Shown: positions 7,703-15,877 of the stretch, in pieces | Layout of the letters: the number at the start of each line of letters is the position of its first letter | Numbering within the stretch: position 1 is the stretch's first letter | Assembly (NCBI GenBank): GCA_964345695.1 | Contig: CAYFSC010000017.1 | Coordinates: forward strand, 1-28,044 | Source of the DNA: CAYFSC01 sp964345695 | GTDB lineage: Bacteria; Bacteroidota; Rhodothermia; Rhodothermales; Salinibacteraceae | Length of the DNA stretch: 28,044 nt | Direction: 5' to 3' | Made by a program: the position numbers and the translations under genes | The notes under the pieces: model-generated | What the model was told of the DNA's origin: nothing | Databases searched by the model: none | Seen by the model: the letters and a program-made list of their open reading frames with translations, nothing else

Positions 7703-9541
7703 CTACGACGCTTTGGCGAGCACCTCACCCTGCGGGTCGACGACGCGGTAGTCCATCGGCGCGATGGAGGGGTCGGTTTCCAGGTGAACGCGCACCAGGT
7801 GCTCCATGAACCAACGCGTCGGATAACTGGGTACCGGTCGCGTCAAGTACGCGGCCGTGAACGGGTGCACCCGCAGCGTGACCGTGCGTCGGCTCGACTG
7901 ATGGTCGGCGATCCACTGCTCCAGATCCTGCACGAGCGCCTCCGGGGAGGCCGGGGTGGCCTCGCCGTTGCCGCGTGGGGCGGACACCGCTTCGGCAGGC
8001 GCCTTCGCGCTCTGCGCCGACCTCTCTTCCAGCTTCTTCTCGACCTCGCGCTTCTCGCGCCGGGCGGACTCTGCCTCCTTCTGAAGCTGCTCCACTCGAT
8101 TCCGGAGCGACTGTAGCTCTTCGCTGTCGGCGCCGTCTTCGCTCGGCGCTTGGGACGCCTCGGCTTTTTTCTTCAGCTTCTCAATCTTCTGCTCGCGCTT
8201 CTCCACCGCCTGCTCCAACTGCGCGATGTGGCGCTCGGCGCGTCGGAGTTCCGGCTGTCCGCCCTCCCCGCCGTCTTCTTCCGAGCCGGTGGGCGACGAG
8301 AACGTCGTCGTGATGCTGGGGCGCAGCCGCTGGCGCGTGATTTCGACGAGGCCGAAGTCGCTCATCGGCAGCACCTTCGTCACGGCGCGGTCTTCCGCGA
8401 AGCCCTTCTTGAGTTCGTCGTACACCTTTTTCTTGTCCTTGTCGCTGCGCAGGTCGATAAAGTCGACGACGATGATGCCGCCGAGATCGCGCAGGCGAAT
8501 CTGCCGGGCAATGACGCGCGCCGCCTCCAGGTTCACGTCGAGCGAGTTCTGCTTCTGCGACTTGCCGCGGCCCGAGCGCCCCGAGTTCACGTCGACGACG
8601 TGCATCGCCTCGGTTTGCTCGATGAACAGGTAGCCGCCCGAGGGCAGCTCGACGCGGTCCTTAAATGCGCGATCGGCTCCGCCCTGGATGCCGGCGGACT
8701 CGAAGATCGGCTTCCCCGAGTCGTGCAGCTGCACGCGGTCGACCATCTTCGGCGCCACGGCGCGCACGTAGCTCCGGATGCTGTGAAACAGCGACTTGTC
8801 GTCGACCAGAATGCGGTCGTACTCGTCCGAGAACTGGTCGCGGATGATCGAGGAGGCCATGTCGACGTCCTCGTGCACGAGCGACGGGGCACGCAGTCCG
8901 TTCGACAACTTCTTCTCAACGCGGCGCCACCGCTCCATGAGCAGCTTCAAGTCCTTGTCGAGCGACTTGGCGTCGCGTCCCTCCGCCACGGTGCGCACAA
9001 TGACGCCGAAGCCATCGGGCACGAGACTGCTCGCCAGCGCTTCGAGGCGGCGGCGCTCTTTGTTCTCCGTCACCTTCCGCGACACCGCCACGTAGCTCTG
9101 CAGCGGCATGAGCACGAGGAACCGACCGGCCAGCGACAGATCCGTCGAGATCCGGCTGCCCTTGTTGGAGATTGGCTCTTTGGTAACCTGGACGAGAATG
9201 TCCTGCCCGCGGTTGAGCACACCGGAGGGGCGGACGTTGTCCCGATCCTCCGGAACATCGATGTCGTCGACGCGGGAAGGATTGCGCTTCAGGAAGGTTT
9301 GCAGCTCCCGCAGATGATCCGACACATCGGAGAAGTGAAGGAACGCGTCCTGCTCCTGACCGATGTCGACGAAGGCGGCTTGGATGCTGGGCATCACCTT
9401 TCGGATCCGCCCGAGATACATGTTGCCGATGGTCCGCTCGTTTTCCGCGTTCTCGATGTAGAGCTCCGCGATCTTGCCGTCCTCAACGATGGCAATGCGG
9501 GTTTGGTCATCCTCGACGTTGACTATAATTTCGTTCGACAT
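7703..9541 (-). CDS. RNase E/G family endoribonuclease lacking the Zn-link cysteines
   Basis: A 612-residue protein. Residues 1-30 are the family opening (EIIVNVEDDQTRIAIVEDG) and an S1 RNA-binding domain spans roughly 36-125. The catalytic domain contains the two metal-binding Asp residues, D317 in VVDVNSG and D360 in VVDFIDL, and ends with FGLVEITRQRLRPS. RNase E and G normally follow this with a CPxC Zn-link that joins dimers. Here residues 412-530 are a Glu/Lys/Arg-rich segment with a predicted coiled coil (about 429-512), and the whole protein has no cysteine. A C-terminal domain (about 533-612, VHPFTAAYL...) resembles the RNase G tail. Expected role: 5'-end-dependent cleavage of mRNA and rRNA precursors in the cytoplasm. 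The start at MSNEIIVN was chosen by family; the frame continues upstream through low-complexity sequence. Confidence 0.93.
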   Translation of the reverse strand: MSNEIIVNVEDDQTRIAIVEDGKIAELYIENAENERTIGNMYLGRIRKVMPSIQAAFVDIGQEQDAFLHFSDVSDHLRELQTFLKRNPSRVDDIDVPEDRDNVRPSGVLNRGQDILVQVTKEPISNKGSRISTDLSLAGRFLVLMPLQSYVAVSRKVTENKERRRLEALASSLVPDGFGVIVRTVAEGRDAKSLDKDLKLLMERWRRVEKKLSNGLRAPSLVHEDVDMASSIIRDQFSDEYDRILVDDKSLFHSIRSYVRAVAPKMVDRVQLHDSGKPIFESAGIQGGADRAFKDRVELPSGGYLFIEQTEAMHVVDVNSGRSGRGKSQKQNSLDVNLEAARVIARQIRLRDLGGIIVVDFIDLRSDKDKKKVYDELKKGFAEDRAVTKVLPMSDFGLVEITRQRLRPSITTTFSSPTGSEEDGGEGGQPELRRAERHIAQLEQAVEKREQKIEKLKKKAEASQAPSEDGADSEELQSLRNRVEQLQKEAESARREKREVEKKLEERSAQSAKAPAEAVSAPRGNGEATPASPEALVQDLEQWIADHQSSRRTVTLRVHPFTAAYLTRPVPSYPTRWFMEHLVRVHLETDPSIAPMDYRVVDPQGEVLAKAS

Positions 9542-10139
9542 AGTGGGGTTTGGGGTGCGTGCCTGCGCGGCTCCTGGACGCAACGTGCGTTTCGAAGCGT
9601 CGGGCGGCGACGGGAGGCACACCCGGAGCCCGCAAGGGTCGCGGAGCCGGGGCCTCGGCCAGGAGGGATACCCTCCAGCCTGCAATGCCGGGACGCAAAC
9701 CCAACACGGAACGCCTGCCAAGGACGTGCGCCGCTGTGCGGCGGACCGGCAGGTCAGCGAAGCCAGAAAGCCAGCGCTCAAGCACGGGAACTCGTGAGAG
9801 AGGAAAATCGAATGGGGATTCGGCAGGCGCTCGCAGCAGCGGGGCGGCGGGCGGCTGTGGTGGAACGACGCCCCCAATCCGCTGCTCGTACACGGCTGCC
9901 GGTGAAAAAGCGAGTGTCTGTCCTGCTGTACAGGCAACAAGCCCGTCGAACCGGTTCCGGCCGGCGTCGACGCCGGGCGAAGGAGCCCAGGCACCGCCGG
10001 TCGGATCCGAGTGCGTCGCGACCGCCCCGAGGATCTCGGCGCGTCGCAAACGCGGTTCATGTGTGTTCAAGGCTGTCCCCGGCGCACAGTTTGGATGGGC
10101 CGGACACGTACACAATATCGCTCAGTCTCCCGAAATGAT
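9542..10139 (-). promoter_or_regulatory. long GC-rich structured region upstream of the RNase E/G gene
   Basis: No convincing gene lies here, although frames are open on both strands because of high GC. Several hairpins are visible: GGAGGG-ata-CCCTCC (9662-9676); a nested hairpin with outer stem CCTGCC/GGCAGG (9714-9719 with 9748-9753) and inner CGCCGC-tgt-GCGGCG (9729-9743); and a perfect 16-nt palindrome CCGGCGTCGACGCCGG (9961-9976). A long structured leader would suit an RNase E homologue, since E. coli rne mRNA is autoregulated through its 5' UTR; that link is inference. On the plus strand CCC-GCAA-GGG forms a GNRA loop, so a plus-strand RNA is also possible. It does not match RNase P RNA, tmRNA or SRP RNA signatures. 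Confidence 0.4.
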
Positions 10140-10245
10140 CCCCGATGCGGCAGAGCGGGCCTGTCGCGCACCCTTCTGTCGCGCCCCCTCCGCCGAAGGA
10201 CGGTGGCGCCTTCGTGGCGTACGGTAGTCGCTTTAATCAAAATTC

Positions 10246-10276
10246 TTGTTCGACCGTCGGCCATTTTTCGTATCCT
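10246..10276 (+). promoter_or_regulatory. candidate promoter for citrate synthase
   Basis: In the 458-nt gap before gltA (10140-10597) an AT-rich island at about 10230-10290 stands out from GC-rich flanks. It offers TTGTTC (10246-10251) and TATCCT (10271-10276) with a 19-nt spacer, and TATTTG just after, near the Bacteroidota -7 pattern. It would leave a leader of about 300 nt. CGGTCATGCA at about 10440 repeats a motif seen before tRNA-Asn. Nothing else recognisable was seen in this gap. Confidence 0.25.
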
Positions 10277-10597
10277 TATTTGCGTATCGACCTGCACAGG
10301 GTGCTCTCTGCGATCCTGATCGCAGACCGGCCGTCGGCGAAACTCCTTTCCCGATGAAGCTTTTGGATGGTGCAGATGCTACACGCCCGGCCCGATACAC
10401 CGATTGGACGCCTCCCGTTGTGAAGAGAGTGTTACCCGGTCGGTCATGCACTCGATGTGCAACGTCTGCACGGGCCCGCACACCGATGGGCCCCGGGCAC
10501 AGCTCACGGACTTCACATCGAGCGGCGACGTCAGACGCGCGATCTCGCGTTTGCACCAGGAACTGGTTTCGAACTTGAACGCACGGACGTATCCATT

Positions 10598-11764
10598 ATG
10601 GCTGATAACGACGAAGTACGAGTGGCAAGCAGCGAGGCCCCGGTGAAGGCGCGAGGCCTCGAAGGGGTCATCGCGCTGGAATCGGAACTCTCCGACATCG
10701 ACGGGCAGAAAGGAGAGCTCATCTACCGCGGGTACAACATCCGCGACCTCGCCGAGAATGCACAGTTCGAAGAGGTGGTCCACCTGCTGTGGAATGGCAC
10801 GTTGCCCACCCAGAGCGAGCTCGACACCCTGACCGAAAAGATGCGGGCCGCCCGTCCGCTGCCCGACTCTGTCATGGCAGTGCTTCGCGAGGCGCCGGAC
10901 GACGCCCACCCGATGGCGGTGCTGCGCACGGCGGTCTCGGCCCTGGCCTTCCAGGATCCGGAGGCCGAAACCATGGAGCCGCAGGCCAACTACCGCAAGG
11001 CCATTCGCCTGCTGAGCCAGATCCCAACGATCATCGCGACCTTCGATCGGCTCCGCAAAGGCCTGGACCCAATCGAGCCGCTCGATGCAGAGTCGATGGC
11101 GCACAACTTCCTGTACATGCTGAACGGTGAGGCGCCCGGCGTGGCCGCCGAAAACACCTTCAACGTGTGCCTCGTCCTGCACGCTGATCACGGCCTGAAT
11201 GCCTCCACGTTTACCGGTCGCGTCATCGGCTCAACGCTGTCGGACCTTTACTCGGCCGTAACCGGTGCCATCGGCGCCCTGAAGGGACCGCTGCACGGTG
11301 GCGCCAACCGCGAGGTCATGCGCATGCTCTTCGAGATCGACGAGTCGGACCAGGACGCGGCGGCCTATGTCCAGGAGAAGCTCGCCAACAAGGAGCGCGT
11401 GATGGGCTTCGGGCACCGCGTGTACGAGACGATGGACCCGCGTGCGGCCATTCTGCGCGACATGGTCAAGGACCTGAGCGAGGAGACGGGCGAGATGCGG
11501 TGGTACGATTACAGCATGACCATCGTCGAGATCATGCAGGAGGAGAAAGGACTCGACCCGAACGTCGACTTCTTCAGCGCCTCTACCTACCACCAGTTGG
11601 GGCTCGATCCGGACCTGTTTACTCCCATCTTTGCACTGAGCCGGACCACGGGCTGGAGCGCTCACCTTCTGGAGCAGTGGAAAGACAACCGGCTGATTCG
11701 GCCTCGGGCCGAGTACGTCGGGGAACACGGCAACACGTTTGTCCTCATCGGAGAGCGGTCGTAG
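10598..11764 (+). CDS. gltA: citrate synthase
   Basis: A 388-residue short-type citrate synthase, condensing acetyl-CoA with oxaloacetate at the head of the TCA cycle. The three catalytic residues are visible: His233 in LHGGANREVM, His273 in GFGHRVY and Asp324 in NVDFFSASTYHQLG. The substrate-binding HADHGLNASTF block and the early GYNIRDLA and VHLLWNGTLP blocks are also present. The start at MADNDEV was picked because homologues begin close to the ARGLEGVIALES block; the 47 upstream codons look non-coding. It precedes sdhCDAB by 169 nt on the same strand, giving a TCA gene cluster. The preceding gap is long, and no clear Shine-Dalgarno sequence is seen, as is common in Bacteroidota. Confidence 0.96.
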   Translation: MADNDEVRVASSEAPVKARGLEGVIALESELSDIDGQKGELIYRGYNIRDLAENAQFEEVVHLLWNGTLPTQSELDTLTEKMRAARPLPDSVMAVLREAPDDAHPMAVLRTAVSALAFQDPEAETMEPQANYRKAIRLLSQIPTIIATFDRLRKGLDPIEPLDAESMAHNFLYMLNGEAPGVAAENTFNVCLVLHADHGLNASTFTGRVIGSTLSDLYSAVTGAIGALKGPLHGGANREVMRMLFEIDESDQDAAAYVQEKLANKERVMGFGHRVYETMDPRAAILRDMVKDLSEETGEMRWYDYSMTIVEIMQEEKGLDPNVDFFSASTYHQLGLDPDLFTPIFALSRTTGWSAHLLEQWKDNRLIRPRAEYVGEHGNTFVLIGERS

Positions 11765-11827
11765 GCGATTCGCGGCTTCGTGAAAAGGTCGAATTCCTTG
11801 CGCGGAGTTCCCGGAGCGACCGAAACC

Positions 11828-11853
11828 TTTGCTCTCACCCCGTCATACCTTTA
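11828..11853 (+). promoter_or_regulatory. candidate promoter upstream of sdhC
   Basis: TTTG (11828-11831) and TACCTTTA (11846-11853) resemble the Bacteroidota -33 TTTG and -7 TAnnTTTG elements, with the last base differing and a spacer of 14 nt that is shorter than usual. The site is 80 nt upstream of the sdhC ATG. It may let sdhCDAB be transcribed apart from gltA. Confidence 0.25.
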
Positions 11854-11933
11854 TCACACTTTCGGCGGTAGCTTCCGGCCTCCGGGATGCGGTCGTGGAG
11901 TCCGTCGTCTTTTGCACTCCAACTCTTCTCGCT

Positions 11934-12368
11934 ATGGCAGTTGAAACCGCAGAACGGCCTACCACCCAGGCATCGAGCGATCAGGTGGCTACTCAGAGCA
12001 GCCGGTTCCAACGCTACCGGATCCGTACAGGCATGTTTGCCTGGATGATGCACCGTCTCACCGGCGTCGGCCTCGTGGTGTATCTCATCGTCCACGTGTG
12101 GGGTCTGAAATCGCTGAGCGACCCGGCCGCCTTCAACGCGCTCATTGCCAAGTACCACGCCCCCATTTACAAGGTCGGTGAGTTCGGCCTGCTCGTTGCC
12201 GTCGTCTACCACGCGATCAACGGGCTGCGCATCGTGCTGATCGACTTTCTCGGCTGGAGCCCGAAGCAAAAGAAGTTGTTTTGGACGCTGGGCGCCGTGG
12301 CGCTCGTTCTCATCGTCGTGGGCGGCTACCCCTCGATTTACGCCCTCGCGCAGTGGATGGGGGCCTAA
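11934..12368 (+). CDS. sdhC: succinate dehydrogenase cytochrome b subunit SdhC
   Basis: A 144-residue membrane anchor of complex II, with three hydrophobic segments (about 37-55, 80-101 and 115-135). The family signature MMHRLTGVGLVVYLIVH opens the first one (Ser/Arg-type quinone site), and a His in YHAINGLRIVLID (second segment) is the likely heme b ligand by comparison with H-x3-G-x-R in other SdhC proteins. The first 30 residues are a soluble, Thr/Gln-rich extension. The start MAVETAERP was chosen as the ATG nearest the conserved part; the frame is open further upstream. It is followed by sdhD after 45 nt. Confidence 0.92.
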   Translation: MAVETAERPTTQASSDQVATQSSRFQRYRIRTGMFAWMMHRLTGVGLVVYLIVHVWGLKSLSDPAAFNALIAKYHAPIYKVGEFGLLVAVVYHAINGLRIVLIDFLGWSPKQKKLFWTLGAVALVLIVVGGYPSIYALAQWMGA

Positions 12369-12413
12369 CTCCCTCCCGCCGCTTCCTGATTCACCGCTGG
12401 ACTCCCGACTCCT

Positions 12414-12869
12414 ATGGCGCGCTCTTCGAACGCTCTGAACTGGTTTCTGCATCGCATCACGGGCACCTTCCTCGTCTTCATGCTGATCACTCACTTCTGG
12501 GTGCAGCACTACGACCACCAGGTGGCCTCGGTAACGACGGACGTCGTCACCGAGAAGGGCGAGATGCCGAAGTACTCTGAAGAGGCGCGAGCCGGGGTGA
12601 AGGCTCGCTTCGGAGACGAGGCAGAGGTGACGCCGTACAACGTGGTGATGCAGCGCCTGGCCGATCCCGTCTACGCCGTGCTCTGGAAGGGATTCAACAT
12701 CCTCTTCCTGATCGTTGCGGTCCACCACGGCTTCTACGGGCTGAACAACGTGCTAACGGACTACATCCGGAATCCCATGGGCCGAGCCATGGCCCGGGTG
12801 CTCTCGTGGGGAACCGGACTCGTGTTACTGATCATCGGTCTGTACTCCGTCATCACTGCGGGATGGTGA
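12414..12869 (+). CDS. sdhD: succinate dehydrogenase membrane anchor SdhD
   Basis: A 151-residue hydrophobic anchor subunit. FLHRITGTFLVFMLITHFW forms the first membrane segment, VAVHHGFYGLNNVLTDYI the second (its His is the probable heme ligand), and a third follows from about 126. Between the first and second segments lies a polar, acidic loop of about 50 residues (roughly 33-85), longer than in Thermus-type SdhD proteins of about 120 residues; it may sit outside the membrane against other complex subunits or face the salty periplasm. It lies between sdhC and sdhA in the usual C-D-A-B order. Confidence 0.9.
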   Translation: MARSSNALNWFLHRITGTFLVFMLITHFWVQHYDHQVASVTTDVVTEKGEMPKYSEEARAGVKARFGDEAEVTPYNVVMQRLADPVYAVLWKGFNILFLIVAVHHGFYGLNNVLTDYIRNPMGRAMARVLSWGTGLVLLIIGLYSVITAGW

Positions 12870-12927
12870 GGAGTTCGGCCGAACGGAGGACGACGATTCT
12901 CAGGACGCGGCTTCTGGCCATCGGGAC

Positions 12928-13041
12928 CGTGAAACGTGAATCGTGATACGTGAGATAGCGGGACCGCTTGCAGCAGGGCTTCTGCTCTCACGTGTCACGC
13001 CTCACGCATCACTCATCCGCACATACATCACGCATCACGCA
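12928..13041. repeat. paired complementary heptamer arrays in the sdhD-sdhA gap
   Basis: Left arm 12928-12955: CGTGAAA, CGTGAAT, CGTGATA, CGTGAGA. Right arm 12988-13041: TCACGTG, TCACGCC, TCACGCA, TCACTCA, TCCGCAC, a five-base slip, then TCACGCA twice. Consensus CGTGA of the left arm is the reverse complement of TCACG on the right, so the mRNA could fold into a hairpin with several registers around a 32-nt spacer. The right arm stops two bases before the sdhA ATG. Confidence 0.75.
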
Positions 13042-13043
13042 CT

Positions 13044-14786
13044 ATGACTTTTTCGCACGACGTTGTCGTCATCGGGGCCGGTGGTTCGGGTCTCATGGCG
13101 GCCCTCTACGCCCGAGAAGGCGGCGCCGACGTCGGTGTCGTTTCGAAACTTCATCCGCTTCGGTCGCACACCGGTGCGGCGCAGGGCGGCATTGCAGCCG
13201 CCCTCGGAAACGAGGAAGAGGACCACTGGCTGTGGCACGCGTTCGATACGGTGAAGGGCAGCGACTACTTGGGCGACCAGGATGCCATCGAGGCGCTCTG
13301 CAAGGACGCGCCCCGGACCATCGTAGAGCTGGAGCACTATGGCGTGCCGTTCAGCCGGAACGAACGGGGCAAGATTTCGCAGCGTCGTTTTGGCGGGCAC
13401 ACCCGCAACTTCGGGGAGGCGCCGGTGAAGCGCTCGTGCCACGCGGCCGACCGCACGGGCCACACGATCCTGCACACGCTCTACGACCAGTGCACGAAGC
13501 AGGGCGTCCGCTTCTACGACGAGTTCCAGGTGCTCGACCTCATCATGACGGACGACGGCGAGTGCGCGGGCGTCGTGGCGTACGAGATCCTGACGGGGGA
13601 AATCCACACCTTTCACGCCAAGCACGTGTGCTTTGCCACCGGCGGCTACGGTCGAGCGTTTAAGACGACATCGAACGCGCACGCCGGAACGGGCGACGGC
13701 ATGGCCATCGCCCTGCGTAACGGCATCCCGCTGGAGGACATGGAGTTTGTCCAGTTCCACCCGACGGGCCTGTACCGGCTCGGCATCCTCATCACCGAAG
13801 GCGCGCGCGGCGAGGGCGGTATCCTACGCAACTCGGAGGGGGAGCGCTTCATGGAGCGCTACGCGCCGACCGTGAAGGATCTCGCGCCACGCGACCTCGT
13901 CAGCCAGTGCATCTACAAAGAGATCCGCGAGGGACGTGGCGTCCAGGGCAAGGACTACGTGCACCTCGACCTGACGCATGTTGGCGAAGAGGTGCTCGAC
14001 AAGAAACTGCCCGAGATCTCCGAGTTTTCGCGCACCTACATGGGCATCAATCCGAAGGAGGAGCCCATTCCGGTCGTGCCGACGTGCCACTACGCCATGG
14101 GCGGCATCCCGACGGATGAGGACGGCCACGTCGAGAGCGGCGAGCGCGGCACCTCGGTGCCAGGACTGTTTGCCGTGGGCGAGTGCGCCTGCGTGTCGAT
14201 CCACGGTGCCAACCGCCTAGGGACGAATGCGCTGCTGGAGCTCGTGGTGTTCGGACGCCGCGCGGGCATGCAAATGGCCAAAGAGGTGCGTGAGGGAAAG
14301 GATTTTGCCCCGCTCCCCGATGAGCCGGAACAGTGGACGCGCGACACCCTCGATCGCCTGCTCTCCAACACCCGCGACGAGGGCGAGCCGATCGTCAACG
14401 TGCGCACCGACCTGCAGGAGACGATGATGGACAACGTCTCTGTCTTCCGCAACGACGACACGCTCACGACGGCGATCGACGACATTCGGGAGATCCGGAA
14501 GCGGGCGGCCAACGTCGTCGTGGAGGACAAGGGCAAGCGGTTTAACACCGACCTCATGGACGCCTTCGAGGTCGAGTGCATGGTCGACTATGCGGAGTCC
14601 ATCGCAGCCTGCGCGCACTACCGCACCGAGAGTCGCGGTGCACACTCTCGGGAGGACCACCAGAACCGGAACGACGACGAGTGGCTGCACCATACGCTGT
14701 ACGAGAGCGACTGCGACGGCGAGTACGAGTTCGACGACAAGAAGGTCGTCATCACCCGGTTCGAGCCGAAAGAACGAAAGTATTAA
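13044..14786 (+). CDS. sdhA: succinate dehydrogenase flavoprotein subunit SdhA
   Basis: A 580-residue flavoprotein. The FAD-binding GAGGSGLMAALYA is near the N-terminus. His42 in SHTGAAQGG is the site of covalent FAD attachment in this family, and active-site blocks FGGHTRNF, EFVQFHPTGL, TEGARGEGG, CHYAMGGI and ESRGAHSREDHQNRND follow in the usual order. It oxidises succinate to fumarate and passes electrons to SdhB. Length is typical. The start ATG lies two bases after the heptamer array. The array at 14787 starts at the base after its stop codon. Assignment as SdhA and not fumarate reductase rests on gltA linkage and the C-D-A-B order; reverse activity cannot be excluded. Confidence 0.97.
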   Translation: MTFSHDVVVIGAGGSGLMAALYAREGGADVGVVSKLHPLRSHTGAAQGGIAAALGNEEEDHWLWHAFDTVKGSDYLGDQDAIEALCKDAPRTIVELEHYGVPFSRNERGKISQRRFGGHTRNFGEAPVKRSCHAADRTGHTILHTLYDQCTKQGVRFYDEFQVLDLIMTDDGECAGVVAYEILTGEIHTFHAKHVCFATGGYGRAFKTTSNAHAGTGDGMAIALRNGIPLEDMEFVQFHPTGLYRLGILITEGARGEGGILRNSEGERFMERYAPTVKDLAPRDLVSQCIYKEIREGRGVQGKDYVHLDLTHVGEEVLDKKLPEISEFSRTYMGINPKEEPIPVVPTCHYAMGGIPTDEDGHVESGERGTSVPGLFAVGECACVSIHGANRLGTNALLELVVFGRRAGMQMAKEVREGKDFAPLPDEPEQWTRDTLDRLLSNTRDEGEPIVNVRTDLQETMMDNVSVFRNDDTLTTAIDDIREIRKRAANVVVEDKGKRFNTDLMDAFEVECMVDYAESIAACAHYRTESRGAHSREDHQNRNDDEWLHHTLYESDCDGEYEFDDKKVVITRFEPKERKY

Positions 14787-14857
14787 CGTGCTCACGTGTT
14801 TGTGTGCTCAGGGGCTAGCTTCCCGAATCACGCAAACACCCGAACACCCTAACACCT
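14787..14857. repeat. paired octamer arrays filling the sdhA-sdhB gap
   Basis: Left arm, starting at the base after the sdhA stop codon: CGTGCTCA, CGTGTTTG, TGTGCTCA (14787-14810). Right arm, ending at the base before the sdhB ATG: AACACCC, AACACCC, AACACCT each 8 nt apart (14835-14857). GTGTTTG-type and CAAACAC-type units are complementary. The arrays occupy the gap almost exactly from codon to codon. Confidence 0.7.
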
Positions 14858-15589
14858 ATGGACTTAAACGTAGAAATCAAGCGCTACAATCCGGAGGAGG
14901 ACGAGGCCCCGCACTGGGAGTCGTACGAGGTGCCCGCCGAACCGCTCGATAGCGCACTCGCGCTGCTGCTTCACGTAAAGTGGCACATCGACGGAACGCT
15001 CGCGCTGCGGAAAAGCTGTGCGCACGGCGTCTGCGGGTCCGACGCAATGCAGATCAACGGCGAAAACCTGCTGGCCTGCTCGGTTCTCGTGCAGGACCTG
15101 GTCGGCAAAGACGCCGCGGACGGGACCACCATCACCTTTGCGCCGCTGCCCGCCGCTCCGGTCGTCAAGGACCTTGTCATCGACCAGAGCCGCTTCTTCG
15201 AGAAGTATCGCGACGTGAAGCCGTGGCTCATTACGGACGGCCCGGCGCCGGAGCGCGAACGCACGCAGAGTCCCGAGGAGCACGAGGTCATCGAGGATGC
15301 GACCAAGTGCATCATGTGCGGAGCGTGCACCCACGCGTGCCCCTCGACGTGGTCGGATCCCGACTACCTCGGGCCGGCAGCGATGCTGAAGGCCTACCGC
15401 TACACATTCGACACCCGGGACGACGGGGCCGAGGAGCGCCTTGACGTGGTCGACTCGCCAGACGGCCTCTGGAAGTGCTACACCATCTTCAACTGCAATG
15501 AGGCCTGCCCGAAGGACATTGACATCACGCGCTGGCTCTCGGCGCTGAAGCGCAAGGCGACGGCGTCTAACGTGTCCTCAGCTGCGTAA
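14858..15589 (+). CDS. sdhB: succinate dehydrogenase iron-sulfur subunit SdhB
   Basis: A 243-residue iron-sulfur protein linking SdhA to the membrane anchors. The 2Fe-2S ligands are Cys54, Cys59, Asp62 and Cys74 (SCAHGVCGSDAM ... LLAC), with Asp at the third position as in E. coli SdhB. The 4Fe-4S cluster uses CIMCGACTHACPS and the 3Fe-4S cluster CYTIFNCNEACPK. Length is normal. It is last in the sdhCDAB operon, followed by a hairpin at 15621. The gap to sdhA is entirely repeat sequence, so translation of sdhB may depend on how that folds. Confidence 0.97.
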   Translation: MDLNVEIKRYNPEEDEAPHWESYEVPAEPLDSALALLLHVKWHIDGTLALRKSCAHGVCGSDAMQINGENLLACSVLVQDLVGKDAADGTTITFAPLPAAPVVKDLVIDQSRFFEKYRDVKPWLITDGPAPERERTQSPEEHEVIEDATKCIMCGACTHACPSTWSDPDYLGPAAMLKAYRYTFDTRDDGAEERLDVVDSPDGLWKCYTIFNCNEACPKDIDITRWLSALKRKATASNVSSAA

Positions 15590-15620
15590 CCCTGCGGCCA
15601 ACATTCGATGCTGCACGATG

Positions 15621-15650
15621 CGCCCTGCTTCCGGATTGGGAGGCAGGGCG
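15621..15650. terminator. hairpin terminator candidate after sdhB
   Basis: CGCCCTGC (15621-15628) pairs with GCAGGGCG (15643-15650), with extra pairing possible inside. The stem is strong but is followed only by TTCGTATT, a poor T-run. It lies between convergent sdhB and hyuB and may serve both. Confidence 0.5.
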
Positions 15651-15747
15651 TTCGTATTGGATCCCGTCCAATTGGACTGATACCGTTTCCGAACCACCGT
15701 GTCGCTATGGAGGGCGAGGACCCCCGCTTGGATGCCGAGCGAGCTCT

Positions 15748-15777
15748 GAACGTGGAACCGTTGGAACGTGGAACGTT
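15748..15777. repeat. degenerate heptamer array between sdhB and hyuB
   Basis: GAACGTG, GAACCGTTG (two bases longer), GAACGTG, GAACGTT. It lies in the 288-nt gap between convergent genes (15590-15877), which otherwise holds the hairpin at 15621 and no recognisable gene. Confidence 0.55.
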
Positions 15778-15877
15778 CTCGCGTTCCGACCCATCCGGAT
15801 CGAATTCGGACGACCTGGACCCGGTCGATCATGGTGACATTTCCATCCGGAAAACGTATGAGTGGGAAGACGGCTCT

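Noticed and set aside
9542..10060. N-terminal extension of RNase E/G (173 more codons)
   Set aside because: Cys/Pro/Arg-rich, no family similarity; the conserved protein opens with MSNEIIVN.
8150..10138. 662-codon plus-strand open frame
   Set aside because: Antisense to the RNase E/G gene and its leader; no domain, biased composition.
9542..10139. RNase P RNA, tmRNA or SRP RNA in the structured region
   Set aside because: A GAGGAAA string exists, but the RNase P core, the tmRNA tRNA-like ends and tag, and the SRP loop motif are all absent.
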